A stretch of DNA of 64,000 bases from the NCBI GenBank assembly GCA_000827325.1, contig KN832886.1, positions 156,925 to 220,924 of the forward strand. Reading direction: 5' to 3'. Source of the DNA: Oidiodendron maius Zn. Its lineage: Eukaryota; Ascomycota; Leotiomycetes; Myxotrichaceae. The translations under genes were made by a program, and so were the position numbers. Shown piece by piece: positions 11,135-22,005 of the stretch. The notes below the pieces were generated by a model, which was not told the DNA's origin, did no database searches, and saw nothing but the letters and a program-made list of their open reading frames with translations. Position 1 is the first letter of the stretch, and each line of letters begins with the position of its first letter.

Positions 11135-12436
11135 ATGCCTCCAGGACAGAATGTCAGTCCTGAGGAGTCTCCCGATCTTCAGCCAGGCAAAGAGCACTCA
11201 GCTTCAGGATCTCGAGATGTTGAATTGCATGCCGCTGGCATGGCAATAGAGAGCAAGGTATCGGCCTTCAAGAGCCTGGGACTCCTCGATCGATTTCTAG
11301 CGGTGTGGATTTTCTTAGCCATGGCCATTGGCATTATACTGGGAAATTTCGTCCCAAATACCGGCCCTGCTCTGCAGAAGGGGAAGTTCGTTGGGGTCTC
11401 AATACCAATTGGTAAGCCATCATCTCCCGTTATCCCTCACAATACGCTTGCAGCTAACATTATTGTCTTATTTGTAGCCGTTGGCCTCCTGGTCATGATG
11501 TACCCCATCCTTTGCAAGGTCCGATTCGAAACTCTTCACCATGTCTTCCGAGAGCGGAAGGTATGGATACAGATTGGCTTTAGTATCATTGCCAATTGGA
11601 TCGTCGCTCCGCTAGTTATGGTACATACTACCTCTAGCCATCTTTCGACTTACTACGCTAACTCTTTACAGCTCGGACTGGCTTGGGCCTTCCTTCCGGA
11701 TAAGCCAGGACTGAGAGACGGACTTATCCTCGTTGGTATCGCAAGGTGCATCGCCATGGTCTTGATATGGACCGGCCTCGCTGGTGGGGATAGCGAGTAC
11801 TGCGCTATCCTCGTCGCTGTCAATTCAATTTTGCAGATGGTTCTCTTTGCTCCACTGGCAATTCTGTTTCTCCAAGTCATCAGCGACCATGATACTGGCA
11901 CCAGCGACGCTGGTAATGACAGAGATATCTCCTACGAGGTCGTCGCCAAATCAGTTGGGGTGTTCCTCGGGATCCCTCTGGGTGCCGCAATTGTCACCCG
12001 CTTCATTCTTCGAAAGCTAGCCAGTCCAAACTGGTATGACAACGTATTCTTGAAATTCGCTACTCCGTGGTCCCTTATTGGCCTACTATTCACTATCCTA
12101 GTACTTTTTGCCTCTCAGGGCCACCAAGTCGTACATCAAATAGTCTCGGTCTTGCGTGTGGCAGCGCCTTTAGTCGTTTACTTTGGCACGATCTTCTTCA
12201 TCACGCTACTAACAACGCACAAACTAGGGTTCGGGTATAAACTTGCAGCTACACAAAGTTTTACAGCTGCCAGTAACAACTTCGAGCTTGCTATTGCCGT
12301 TGCTGTTGCGGCATATGGACCTGACAGCGACCAAGCACTGGCATCCACTGTAGGACCACTCATTGAAGTACCTGTCTTACTTGGTCTAGTTTATGTGGTA
12401 AAAGCCATTGGACGCAGGAGGGGATGGAAGGATTGA
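11135..12436 (+). CDS. acr3: Arsenite efflux transporter Acr3
   Basis: Plasma-membrane arsenite (As(III)) exporter of the Acr3/BART superfamily with about ten membrane segments. The frame is open from ATG 11135 to the stop at 12436, but two introns lie inside it without disturbing it: 11412-11477 (66 nt) and 11621-11671 (51 nt). Both have GT-AG ends, and removing them restores the family sequence GVSIPIAVGLLVMMYPILC and VAPLVMLGLAWAFLPDKP. Removing them gives 394 residues. Family landmarks are the conserved Cys in MMYPILCKVR, GIARCIAMVLIWTGLAGGD, and the essential Glu in NNFELAIAVAVAAYG near the C terminus. The gene is convergent with the bZIP gene and close to the arsenite methyltransferase, forming an arsenic-resistance group. 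No arsenate reductase was found here. Confidence 0.95.
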   Translation: MPPGQNVSPEESPDLQPGKEHSASGSRDVELHAAGMAIESKVSAFKSLGLLDRFLAVWIFLAMAIGIILGNFVPNTGPALQKGKFVGVSIPIGKPSSPVIPHNTLAANIIVLFVAVGLLVMMYPILCKVRFETLHHVFRERKVWIQIGFSIIANWIVAPLVMVHTTSSHLSTYYANSLQLGLAWAFLPDKPGLRDGLILVGIARCIAMVLIWTGLAGGDSEYCAILVAVNSILQMVLFAPLAILFLQVISDHDTGTSDAGNDRDISYEVVAKSVGVFLGIPLGAAIVTRFILRKLASPNWYDNVFLKFATPWSLIGLLFTILVLFASQGHQVVHQIVSVLRVAAPLVVYFGTIFFITLLTTHKLGFGYKLAATQSFTAASNNFELAIAVAVAAYGPDSDQALASTVGPLIEVPVLLGLVYVVKAIGRRRGWKD

Positions 12437-12985
12437 TAATCCGAGGGACGGGAAATGGACTGTGGTTAAGCGTGAGCGTCCGTTGATATACCGCTGTTTT
12501 ACATTATGAACTGCATAGGCATGGCATAATGGAGCATTGCATTTCTTAGAACGGAGTATTTAATATAATACGAAGTCTTCTTCATACCCCTAAGTCATAT
12601 TGATGATAATTTCTTCTAGAGGCTGTAAAAAGCTCCGACTATCCCTTTTGAACTAAATGATTGGCAAGGCCCCAGCTGGCATCGGCCTCACCCAGCTAGT
12701 TGATAGCAGAATCCAATCGATCTGGGACGGCCATCGGGTTCTCATGCTACTCTGGCGAGCACCAGACATGTCCGTCGAACCAGAGCGACAGAGAGCACAG
12801 CCCTTGAACTGACGGGTGTGACGCGTCGACAGATTATAAGGAAGAAGGCGATCGTATGTGTACGCTAGAGTCAGGAGAGTCTATACCAGTATCCAAAGTC
12901 TATTGCAATTAAACTTTCCTTTCTTCCTTAGCATGTATCGGATGCTGTATTACCAGGAGCGGCATGTGCCAAAATTTTCATGACA
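12437..12985. other. Convergent intergenic region between acr3 and bZIP gene
   Basis: About 550 nt holding the 3' ends of two converging genes. The AT-rich stretch near 12550-12610 probably includes the acr3 polyadenylation signals. Nothing else is supported. Confidence 0.4.
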
Positions 12986-14017
12986 TCATGCTTCACTTAT
13001 AAAGGCCAGAAGGCTGAACAGTAGGTCCGTCTTGACGCGGCACCCCTCGCCAGGATTGAGAGACTTGCGAAACCCCGTCCACAGCCAGGTTGCAAGATCT
13101 TTTTGGCCCACTCCCTTGAAGTTCTGCTGCTCAATGAGAAGGTATGCCTCTGCGCAAAGCATTGTCGACTCGTTCTCTGCTCTGTATTTGTGGCGAGATT
13201 GTACTGACGGCGGATAAATATATCCCGGCAAAGAGGGCGGGTTCTCTATATCGAAATCGGTGATATGTCCAACTACGAAAATATCGTTAGGCTGTAAAGA
13301 ACGTCGACTAGAGCAACAGGTCTTCGTAATCAAAGGCGTCGTGTCTAGAGGGGTTGCTGCTGACAGCCAAAATTCAGTGTCTTTGATGACAGAGTAGTTC
13401 GCCCTGCGTAGGGCTACATCCGCTCCTCCAGGCAACCAAGATGCCGAGACCTTTGGGCTTACGGTATCATGGTTAGAGGACTGGATGATTGGCTCCAGGT
13501 GATGAAAAATCTCGGATGTGGTAAGGTCGCTAGCTTCATCACGCCCATAGTCACGACTGCTATTTGGAGAGGCCACATCGAGCAGTTCTGGACCGAGCAA
13601 GTCGTCGGGAAGCAGATGCTGAAATAACGGTGAGCTGGAAAGCGTCAGAGTGTCTCGTTCCGTAGCAGCTAGGGGTACACCCAACATTTGAGAGTCTGCC
13701 CTACTAAGGGTGGGTTGTGGTACAGCCAGTGTGCCGTCGATAGTCTCTAACTGTACTGGCAATAGGTTAGGTATGTCTTGATTCCGATATTGGACTAGTT
13801 CTGCTTGAACTGTATCGACCTGCTCTCGAAGGGTCGTGATGCGTAGTTCTGCTTCCCGGAGCTTCAATTCTAGCATCGCGATGTACTCTCTCTGGCGAGC
13901 ACGATGGCGACGCTGATTATTACGAACCCGCTCTAGGGTATGCTGCGCCGTAACCCTTCTGCTCGTAGGCCGAGTTTCCCCATATTCATTGGCTTGGGGA
14001 TGTGCGTTGGGAGCCAT
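12986..14017 (-). CDS. bZIP transcription factor, probable regulator of the arsenic genes
   Basis: Nuclear DNA-binding protein of 343 residues from the ATG at 14017. Residues about 25-70 form the bZIP domain: TLERVRNNQRRHRARQREY (basic region) followed by heptads IAMLELKLREAELRITTLR and VDTVQAELVQ. The QRRHRARQREY sequence is typical of a filamentous-fungal bZIP subfamily with His in the basic region. The C-terminal half has conserved-looking patches such as DTEFWLSAATPLDTTPLI and a Cys pair (TKTCCSSRRSL) that might sense metalloids, as Cys residues do in yeast Yap8/Arr1; that is only analogy. It lies between acr3 and the arsenite methyltransferase, so regulation of these genes is likely. The intronless model fits without correction. 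Confidence 0.85.
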   Translation of the reverse strand: MAPNAHPQANEYGETRPTSRRVTAQHTLERVRNNQRRHRARQREYIAMLELKLREAELRITTLREQVDTVQAELVQYRNQDIPNLLPVQLETIDGTLAVPQPTLSRADSQMLGVPLAATERDTLTLSSSPLFQHLLPDDLLGPELLDVASPNSSRDYGRDEASDLTTSEIFHHLEPIIQSSNHDTVSPKVSASWLPGGADVALRRANYSVIKDTEFWLSAATPLDTTPLITKTCCSSRRSLQPNDIFVVGHITDFDIENPPSLPGYIYPPSVQSRHKYRAENESTMLCAEAYLLIEQQNFKGVGQKDLATWLWTGFRKSLNPGEGCRVKTDLLFSLLAFISEA

Positions 14018-14508
14018 AGTGGATGATTATTTGAAACTCCAAACGATATGTCACCCTCATTATAAGCTCTGGATGAGCCGATGCCTGGTTCCCGTACCGC
14101 ATTGCTCCAATCAAGGGGACCGTACCATGGTGACATATCGATTCGGTTATGTAATCGGCAGCTTGACCAATCCGTGTAAACCGTCCCAGGGTTGGAGATG
14201 AGGCATGTATGGTACTCTACTCACAGACAATTAGCATTACCTATAGCTTCCTCGATGGGGATCCTGGATTCTCGCACGCCAACATTCAGGACTATGGATA
14301 CAGGGTCCCAGAACACTTCGTCTTCTCGACAATATCAGTGACTCCAGGCCGGAGACGGAAGGCAGGACTAATTGGGAGAATACGTGCAAAAAGATTAGGT
14401 GATTGCACCAAAGACATTGATTCAGGAAGCTAATTAAAGGCTGACAATCACATTACGGAAAGAATAAACCAGAAGCGTCAATACCAGCTTCGACTAAACC
14501 AGCGCAAC

Positions 14509-15650
14509 TCACTTCCTCAGAGGTTTGACAGCATAGACTTGGAATGAGCCTGGTTACTGTTAGTATGGGCCAATGATGTGCAGAATTAGCGATCTTCGTA
14601 CCGGCCCACTCATTGAAATCACTGATTATCGTCGCAGCAGCTCTGCTTCGAGCCTCACCTGCTAGCGAAGTCTTGTCCTGATAACCGCAAGTCGACGACG
14701 GAGATTGGCAGCAGGTCTCCTTCTCCTCCATCGCGCAGGATCCACTCTCTGTCATTGGTGCACAGCATGATTCTCCATCCTCCGCTGCAGTCATATATAC
14801 GTTCAAATCGCTCTTGTTATCCACAACCAGTATATCTATTGTATGCAAGTTAGCCGTCGGTCGTGTTGCTGGGCGAGATTAAGCGCACCCCCAAAGCCTG
14901 CTTTCTTAAGATACAATTCATATTCGCTTACCTGGCTAGCACCAGATATGCACCCAACATACAGGGCAATATTCTCCTTCATGTCCTCCGTCATCTCCTT
15001 GCGCGCAAGGATATCACTTATTGCAACCCTTCCGCCAGGCACGAGTAGTCGGTACATTTCATTGAACGCAAGCTGCTTCTCTGATTTCGGGACGAGGTTT
15101 ATAACGCAGTTACTTATGATGCAGTCGGCTATGTTATCCTGTAAGGGGATAGCAGTGATAGCTCCCTGAACAAATTCCAAGTTCTTAGCGCTGGACTTAA
15201 CCTTATTTGCATTGGCCTTTTTAATCATGTTCTTTTGCTTATTGTTAGTGAGATATCTAAGTAGTCATTAGATCGACTTTCACTTACCTCGTTCATATCA
15301 ATGCCAATTGCCTTACCAGATGGGCCAACCATGTTTGCAGCAGCGAAGACATCGAAACCGGCACCAGATCCAAAGTCAACAACGGTTTCGCCCTGTATGG
15401 ATTAGCCATAACCACGTAGTGTAGAAGTTATTCTACTTGCATTTCTCAGTTTAGCAAGTGCAAGGGGATTGCCGCAGCTCAACCCTAGATTTGCACCTTC
15501 TGGGATTGCAGCAAGTTCTTTCTCTGTATACCCAAAAGCCTTGGCAACTGTCTGCTCGTATTGACCAGTGCTGCTCTTATCTATCGAGCCGTATCGCTTG
15601 TTGACTTGATCATATATCTCTTTAGATTCCATAGCGTTAATCATTATCAT
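14509..15650 (-). CDS. arsM: Arsenite S-adenosylmethionine methyltransferase (ArsM), five exons
   Basis: Cytosolic SAM-dependent enzyme that methylates As(III) to volatile or exportable methylarsenicals. Exons joined on the minus strand: 15441-15650, 15288-15392, 14889-15237, 14602-14835 and 14509-14549, giving 312 residues. Order: Cys-containing [18 protein letters not shown] motif [16 protein letters not shown], motif [19 protein letters not shown], post-motif [17 protein letters not shown] and the second catalytic Cys in LYVGCISGA. The C-terminal domain has several Cys ([18 protein letters not shown]), as in eukaryotic ArsM. The first intron (15393-15440, 48 nt) begins GCAAGT rather than GT, and only that donor keeps frame into GETVVD. 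Start could also be the ATG at 15632. The neighbours are acr3 and the bZIP gene. Confidence 0.92.
15393..15440 (-). other. GC-AG intron in the arsM gene
   Basis: A 48-nt intron with 5' end GCAAGT and 3' end ATACAG on the minus strand. The nearest GT (four bases downstream) would put the conserved SAM-binding exon out of frame, so the non-canonical GC donor is the one supported by protein conservation. Confidence 0.75.
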
Positions 15651-16132
15651 ACCACTGTTATGACGGGAAAGAGCCTTGAAATTAAAAATATGAATTTTCT
15701 AGACCAGTACTAACAAGTGCAGGTTGAAGCATCGTTAAACTCAAGATTTATATATATTTCTGCGGAGAGCGATTATGTAAGTGGATAGTCTTCGATATGT
15801 CATCGATATATCGCGAGTTTTATTATCTACCGTAAAATCTGACTAGTCGAAGAAGCTTAGACTAATTCAACTGTCTTTGAGTAAACCTGTACCCACCGTG
15901 AAAGCATTAGAAGTGGAATATCTGCTTACATAACAAAATCGATATGTCACTGGATATGGTGGGGGGCGAGGAAGGCCCTGATAGGGCACAAAATGTATTG
16001 TAAGCCGCTGCACCGGGTACTTATATCTTTATCTCAACTCATATCCTTGCGTAGGTGTGGCATTCTCGTATCCCTCATGTGTTTCACCAGTAAATAATTA
16101 TACAAATTATCAAATTTTGCAGCCTAAATCAT

Positions 16133-16513
16133 TTACAATTCTTCTTCTTTGTTCCGTATGTAAATTACTCTTATAGAAGTTAAATACTTCAAAATCTCAA
16201 ATACACCATCCAGTTCAGTGGTTAGGGATTGAGTTATCACGGCCTTCAGAGTTCTTTTCCGTGGCTCCGGACTGGGTATTCTTGGATCAAGTGATTGGAG
16301 GTTGCAATTCAGGGTCATTATTGTCTCCATTTTGGCTAAGCGAAACGGGGACTTTGTCGGATGTGGGAGCAGCCATGTGAACAGGAAACGCATAATATAA
16401 GTTGCCAGCAGCGGGATTGTAAAGAAAGATAGGATGATAGCAAGAGGAGAAGAGAAGAAAACCTCCATTTCGGAAATATATGAGGCGATTCCCAGTCGGA
16501 CCACACGGCCCAT
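16133..16513 (-). CDS. Small hypothetical membrane protein
   Basis: 126 codons from the ATG at 16513. One or two hydrophobic helices (FFSSPLAIILSFFTIPLLA and the following TYIMRFLFTWLL) are followed by a charged tail ending RNKEEEL. I do not recognise a family. Base composition is more even than the flanking AT-rich DNA, but there is no other support. It could be a chance frame or the rest of a decayed gene. Confidence 0.3.
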   Translation of the reverse strand: MGRVVRLGIASYISEMEVFFSSPLAIILSFFTIPLLATYIMRFLFTWLLPHPTKSPFRLAKMETIMTLNCNLQSLDPRIPSPEPRKRTLKAVITQSLTTELDGVFEILKYLTSIRVIYIRNKEEEL

Positions 16514-16675
16514 TTCAGTGTTTATGCTTGGCTGTGTTTCTTAGCTGCGCCATCGTTGTAGTGATCCAGTTTGATACAAATGAGGGCCATAAAATCAAAA
16601 TATTCCTTTCGAATGATTTTCTATAACTTCTCATAAGTTGAATGTTTGTATATATTATTTGAGATGGCACAATTC

Positions 16676-18310
16676 TCATTCTTGGCACATTTTTAACTTA
16701 ACATTGAGTCGCGGCTTCTCCCACAAAGTATAAATCTTCTGCTCATCAGGGTTCCAACCGTTGTCTACTAGCTCTAGGTCGAAGCTGCGGAGGACCCTCG
16801 CCAAAATCAACCGCATTTCAACCCAGGCAAGATTTTTGCCAAGGCAATTCCGTGGTCCGACCGAGAAAGGCTCTATGATCCCTCTGAAAGCAGTAGATAA
16901 AGACTCGTTCTTGTCACGTTCACTTGATTCAACACCATCTATCCATCGCCCTGGGAGGAATTGATTTGGATTAGCGAAGTTAGACGGCGAGCGATAGGCA
17001 GCTAAGCTGTGGAGGCTGACAACAGTCTAACAAGGAGCACCATGCATTAGCCCAAACACAAATTTAATTGAGAAGGGGGGTGCTTACTCCCTTTGGAATG
17101 TGGTAGCCCGCAACCATAGCATTCTCAGCAACCACAAGCCGTCGCAGTCCAATTGGAACAGGGGGGTACATGCGCAAGGACTCTTGCAAGCATGCATTCA
17201 GATATTTGCAATCTGCCAGAGCAGATATATCCATTGCTTCATCTAAAGGGAATCGACTTCTAATTTCATGTACAAGCGCAGTCAGATGCTCTGGATTACG
17301 AAGCAACAAGTAGGTGACGCCCGAGAGAGCTGTTGCCGTTGTCTCGCTTCCAGCCATAATCAAGAACGATGCATTAGATTCAATCTCTGGAAGACTCATG
17401 CCTCTCTCATCGTTATGGCGAAGGATGTAAGTCATAAAATCTGGCCTGTCGGTTTGCTTCTTGAGTCGCCTTCCAACCTTCTCCCGAGTCATTCGCATGT
17501 GATCCTTCCACTTGTGGATTGCATCTTCGGACCGGAAGAAGAGAAGGAGTTTGCCCAGAGGATTAAATCGCTTTGCTACCAGAGCCAACGAGTTTGCCCT
17601 GATGCTCCTAAAGATCAAAGCCACCCACGTATGTAAAGATGAGTTTTTCAAGCAGTCGAAGCTTTCTCCAAATGCAAGGTCGCCTATCAAATCAAATGTG
17701 GTGAAATTATACCATGAGACTATGTCGACGACGTTGTCAGCATTCTCCTCATTTCCAGAAACTTTATCGTTCAGTTTTGAAATTAGCCTATCGACATGAC
17801 CGGCAATGAGAGAATATTGCTCTCGTAAAGCCCTATCCGAGAAGGCGTGGGACATTAATTTACGAAATCTGGCGTGGTCCGCGTCATTAGCCCGCAGAAT
17901 ATTGCTAACTGTACCGGGAGGCGCTTCGTGTGCTTTTACAAAGAACTTAGTGTTGCCGTGTCCATATATATCTTTCCAGGCTGCTGGTGTGATGAACGAT
18001 AGCTCATCGGGAGCAAATCGTACCACGTCGCCATAGCGGGCATGAAGTGATCTTAAATCGTCTTCAAACCGACCTGTGATCGTTTTAATTGCCCATGGAA
18101 TCTGACTAATGGCGTATAACTTAGGCCCCGGGAATTTTGCAAGTGGATGGAAGTAGATGTTGTAAACGACGATGCTAATCAACATGGACAAGCCCTGGAT
18201 GGTAACCGGCGAGGGTCAGTTGACTGTAAAGGAGTAATACTCTGGTCCTGACCTACAGCACCAACCACGCCGAAGCAGACATTTGTAATATGTACAGCCA
18301 ACATAGGCAT
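16676..18310 (-). CDS. Cytochrome P450 monooxygenase (CYP65-like)
   Basis: Haem-thiolate monooxygenase of 503 residues, anchored in the endoplasmic reticulum by an N-terminal hydrophobic helix. Exons on the minus strand: 18258/18257-18310 (MPMLAVHITNVCFGVVGA), 17088-18194 and 16676-17026. Junctions give NIYFHPLAKFPGPKLYA, the usual Pro-rich hinge. Further landmarks: I-helix IMAGSETTATALSG, K-helix ESLRMYPP, and the haem loop FSVGPRNCLGKNLA in the last exon, with Cys as the fifth iron ligand. The sequence style matches fungal CYP65-type enzymes that hydroxylate terpenoids or polyketides. Substrate cannot be read from sequence. It lies upstream of a thioesterase on the same strand, separated by about 0.9 kb, and may act with the CoA-dependent enzymes that follow. 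Confidence 0.9.
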
Positions 18311-19201
18311 CTCAACCGCTTCTCATGTAACAATTGCAAATACTCCGTCGCTTCCAGTTTGTTGCTTGGTGTGCTCGTGAAATATTCAGCCACATGTGCG
18401 ACAATGTCGAATAAATGTCAGCTGGGTGAGCATGACCCTTTACAGGAAAAGTCTCTCGGTGGTTAACACTCCCGAGGTCCACGTCATCTATTAAATGAGG
18501 AGCATTTCCGACATCACGTACAATGGTGAAGAAAATTAGTCTGGTATGCCGAATGCAGTATGCATAACGTTAGCGTACGCCGGAGCCGAGGCGAACACTG
18601 CTACCCCGCTGTCGGCCCGTCAGCTCCTACGTGCAGTGAAGAACAAGGAGGGGCCGAGGAAGTGTCAAAATATTATTTTCTTTAGTTAGTGGCACAGGAG
18701 GGTGATATTGATGCCAGTAACTCTCACCGTAACGGAAAACAATGAGCTAGGAAGACATTGGCTTTGAGCTCCAGCCGCAGGGAGTCCCTCCTATTTGTTA
18801 TATGAGCAGAGTGTTATTGCCATATCCTGTCGCCTTTCATATCAGTAGTCAGAATGGACCCCGGTTTGGAACGAAGGAATGACATTTAAACCGTTAATCC
18901 AGGCTGATCTATTGAGAGCACGAGTTTGAAGTTTGTTGCTTCTTTCAAGAAACGGATAGAGCTGGGTGATGAATCTCCTATACTACAGACTATATACGAG
19001 ACGCTCAGGTTGTAATTCTGCATCAGAGTTATATACCATCTTTTGCTAGCACCTTTTGAGTAATTGAGGGAATATGCAAAGCCCAGGAGAATTCCAGTAA
19101 TTCATCTGATAGTGTACAAGAAGGTTCCGAAATTCATTCATTATTTAACGGTAGTCTATAAATATATCGATAAAATCGGGGACTATAATAAAAGCTGTAG
19201 C
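18311..19201. other. Intergenic region, probable P450 promoter
   Basis: About 0.9 kb between two minus-strand genes. It should include the P450 promoter and the terminator of the thioesterase gene. No gene or clear motif was found. Confidence 0.4.
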
Positions 19202-20298
19202 TTACAGCTGCGGCCGCACAGGCTCCTCTTGTTGCATTCTCACAACTCCCTATAGACTTATTAATACAATATCGCCGGCTACGTAGAAGACGTACCTCCT
19301 GAAAACATGTAGCAAGGAGTGTCCCATCTCTAGCAAACATATGTTGCGTAACGACTGCTCTCCCATCTCCGCTCCAAGGGCTTGATACCTCCGCGAATAT
19401 CCATTCATCAGCCATAAATCCCCTTGCCTGATGGAAATATATGGTGTGATCCAGGCTGACCAGCATGCTAACAACTCCGGCGCGTTTGTTCCTTTTACTA
19501 GACTCGGCCTCAGAGCTCAGCTGCGATGACAGCTCTTCGGGTTTTGGCCAGTGGCGCAATACACCATGGATCATGGCCACTGATCCAATAAAATAGCTGT
19601 CCGACATATATGCCAGAGCACTAATATGAGTCTTGTAGTCTGCGCCAGGATTTAGTTTTCCTGCAGCTTTTATCCACTGCCGAGCCTTTCTCTCATGGGG
19701 ATTGTTGCTTTCCGCGTTTGAAGCCTTGAATCGGTCACTCAGGAATGGTCTCCCTTGGTTGGCTCTCACCATCTCCACAATTTCGCCATCATTTGGCGGT
19801 GGCTTAAGCCCTTTGGGCAGTGGTATGGTGTGTGTTATGACTGCTGTCTCGGAATTATCGTGCGTGAACGATATTGTGGTCGTAAATATGCACCTTCCCC
19901 TCTGTTTGGCCTGCACTGTTCGGGTGGCGAATGACTTTCCCTCTCGGACGCGGTCGACGTGGTAAATGACTGGTATTTCACTATCACCGGCAAGCACAAA
20001 GTAACAGTGCATGCTATGAGCTGTAAAGTTGGAGGGAATTGTGAACTGCCCTGCAACAAGACAGTGAGCAATCACGGCACCGCCGTAAATGCCACGCGCC
20101 CCTGGAGGCCGCCAGAGTGGCCGGGTATTTGTATACACGTCCTGCGAGGGACGAAATCAGAAAAGTTCCAGAGTATGCGACCGGGATACGTACGGGACCA
20201 ATGTGGCTCAAAGCTGTTAGCTCTAATGAATTTTCAATGGCGGATTTTGACGCATCAACTGGAGGAGGGTTTATATTTGTTAGATAGTCTGGCGCCAT
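19202..20298 (-). CDS. Acyl-CoA thioesterase II (TesB-like double hot-dog)
   Basis: Hydrolase releasing free acids from acyl-CoA, 332 residues, double hot-dog fold. Start is the ATG at 20298 (MAPDYLTNINPPP). Exons: 20194-20298, 19296-20141 and 19202-19249; introns are 52 and 46 nt, both GT-AG. Family landmarks: GARGIYGGAVIAHCLVAG, VHSMHCYFVLAGD-type segment (here AHSMHCYFVLAGDSEIPVIY), VDRVREGKSFATRTVQAKQ, the second half with LALAYMSDSYF-like ISALAYMSDSYFIGSV, then SLDHTIYFH and DEWIFAEVSSPWSGDGRAV. The last exon ends RPQL and not SKL or a clear variant, so a peroxisomal type 1 signal is not obvious. A function in CoA-thioester turnover fits the CoA-transferase further on. Confidence 0.88.
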
Positions 20299-20666
20299 TA
20301 TCAAAGATTAAGGTCAGACTAATGGAAATCAGCAACGTTTGTATGGCAGATTCGACTTTCCGTTAGGAATATAAATCTTGAACTTATCTAGACAATGACT
20401 GGGTGTGTATTATAAGGGAACTCCTGCACGTTTTATGTCTTCAATATGGTGAGAAGTGGGGATATATAATTTAGGCGGAGGACCGAGAACATGGAAGGGT
20501 GTAGATTAAGACTAGCCGAGGCTCACCAATTAAGGTTAGAGGGCGGACCAATGTTATATCAAATTGCATGGCCTCTGTCTCAAATCTTGGCCTAGAATAC
20601 CCCAAATACAGGCAAGTATTGAAGGCTCTATAATTGAACTGCTTAAAATATTACATGGTATGTAGC

Positions 20667-21347
20667 TTAGTTTCCTTTGAGGTATGTGCCCATGACGTTA
20701 ATATCTTTCCGCTCCCCAACATCTAGAGCTATCAAAAAGCGTGAAACAGCATTATATCCAGCGATTGTCAACGCTAAGAATTTCTATTAGTCACACTCTG
20801 TAGCTGATTGAAATAAGAGCAGACTAATGAAGAAAAGGCCCGCTTACTTAGCTCAAGGATTTGTCGTTCATCACATATTTCCTGTCTAAGGGCATAAAAA
20901 ATGTCGTCACCGACTTGAATTTCCTTGGTCATTGCATCCACATCCTGCATCACGGTCCATAATCTCAAGCTAAGTCCACTTTCACCGTCAGTGCCTAGGT
21001 AGCCAGGCCTTGCGGTTCTAACCGTCTTGACAGCCTCATCACTCAGACCGGCTTGCATCAAAAGTGGCATGTGGTGGTACCACACATAGGCAGCGCTGTT
21101 GATGGCCCGCAAGTCATCTGGGATGGTCGAATTATACCGGATGGCAGAAAAGAATTGAGTGAAGCCTTGGGCGAAAGGAGGAGAGATCAGGAGTGTGCGA
21201 TATATGGGATCTGGTCTCAAATCAACTTTCTTTCGTCCCTCGATGAGTTTTTCGAGAAAGGTCTGCTCGATTGGATCCGAGAACTTGGGGGGTCTGCCGT
21301 GTACGTTAGACGCATTGTGTGGGCGTACTGCAAAATAATTTAGCAAT
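20667..21347 (-). CDS. Carboxymuconolactone decarboxylase (AhpD-like) family protein
   Basis: All-helical protein of the CMD/AhpD superfamily. The main exon (stop frame reaching about 21347) reads DPIYRTLLISPPFAQGFTQF, then INSAAYVWYHHMPLLMQAGL and a CMD-like core. Splicing an intron of about 66 nt that starts GTAAGC joins RQILEL to KFLALTIAGYNAVSRFLIAL and the terminus MGTYLKGN at 20667. The Cys-x-x-Cys of peroxidase members is absent, so a decarboxylase or unknown role is more likely. No in-frame ATG is visible at the 5' end; an acceptor-like TTTGCAG near 21330 suggests an upstream exon that I could not place. The gene neighbours a thioesterase and P450. The 5' boundary is uncertain. Confidence 0.7.
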
Positions 21348-22005
21348 AGATCGTGTGAGAGTAAAGATTTATATGTATATAGGAAATCTTGGAACTCTGT
21401 AGTGATAGTCCTTTACGCCTGGTGACTTTAGAGTACAGCAGTATTGAATACTACCGCCAGATGGACCCAGTGTATGCAACTACGAGGTGCATTACCTTTC
21501 CCGCTTTGTCCAAATTTCAAGTACTATAACCGAACTCGGGTGACCGGACCGATATCGCATATCTATTTTCCGGTAAGATGCGAAACCAGCTTCAGTCTAC
21601 ACTGTATTTTTTTAAAAATTTGGCCTCGCTAAATAATACATATGCGGTAAGCTACATATACACGTGCATTAGCGGCTTAGGTCATAACACGTGAATGGTA
21701 CCATTAAGTACTTAGTACTTCTATTCTTCTACATCTGGCTGGCATCGGGGTTCAGCTTCAAGAGACAGGTGTTCTCAACATCCCTCAGTGTCTTTTGCGA
21801 TACAGTACAGTAACTCGATATTCTTTGCACTTCTAAATTGAGACTCATAAGTCTTTGGCTAGTCTAGGCACCAATATATGCTATAGCAAGCCTCGTGGCA
21901 GCCTAGTGATCAGGACAGCGACATCCGCTTCTCGACATCCGCCCTTTCTGATTGTAGACAGCAGCACTTTTTCGAGTCCATCTTTAATTATCCACGACAA
22001 ACACG

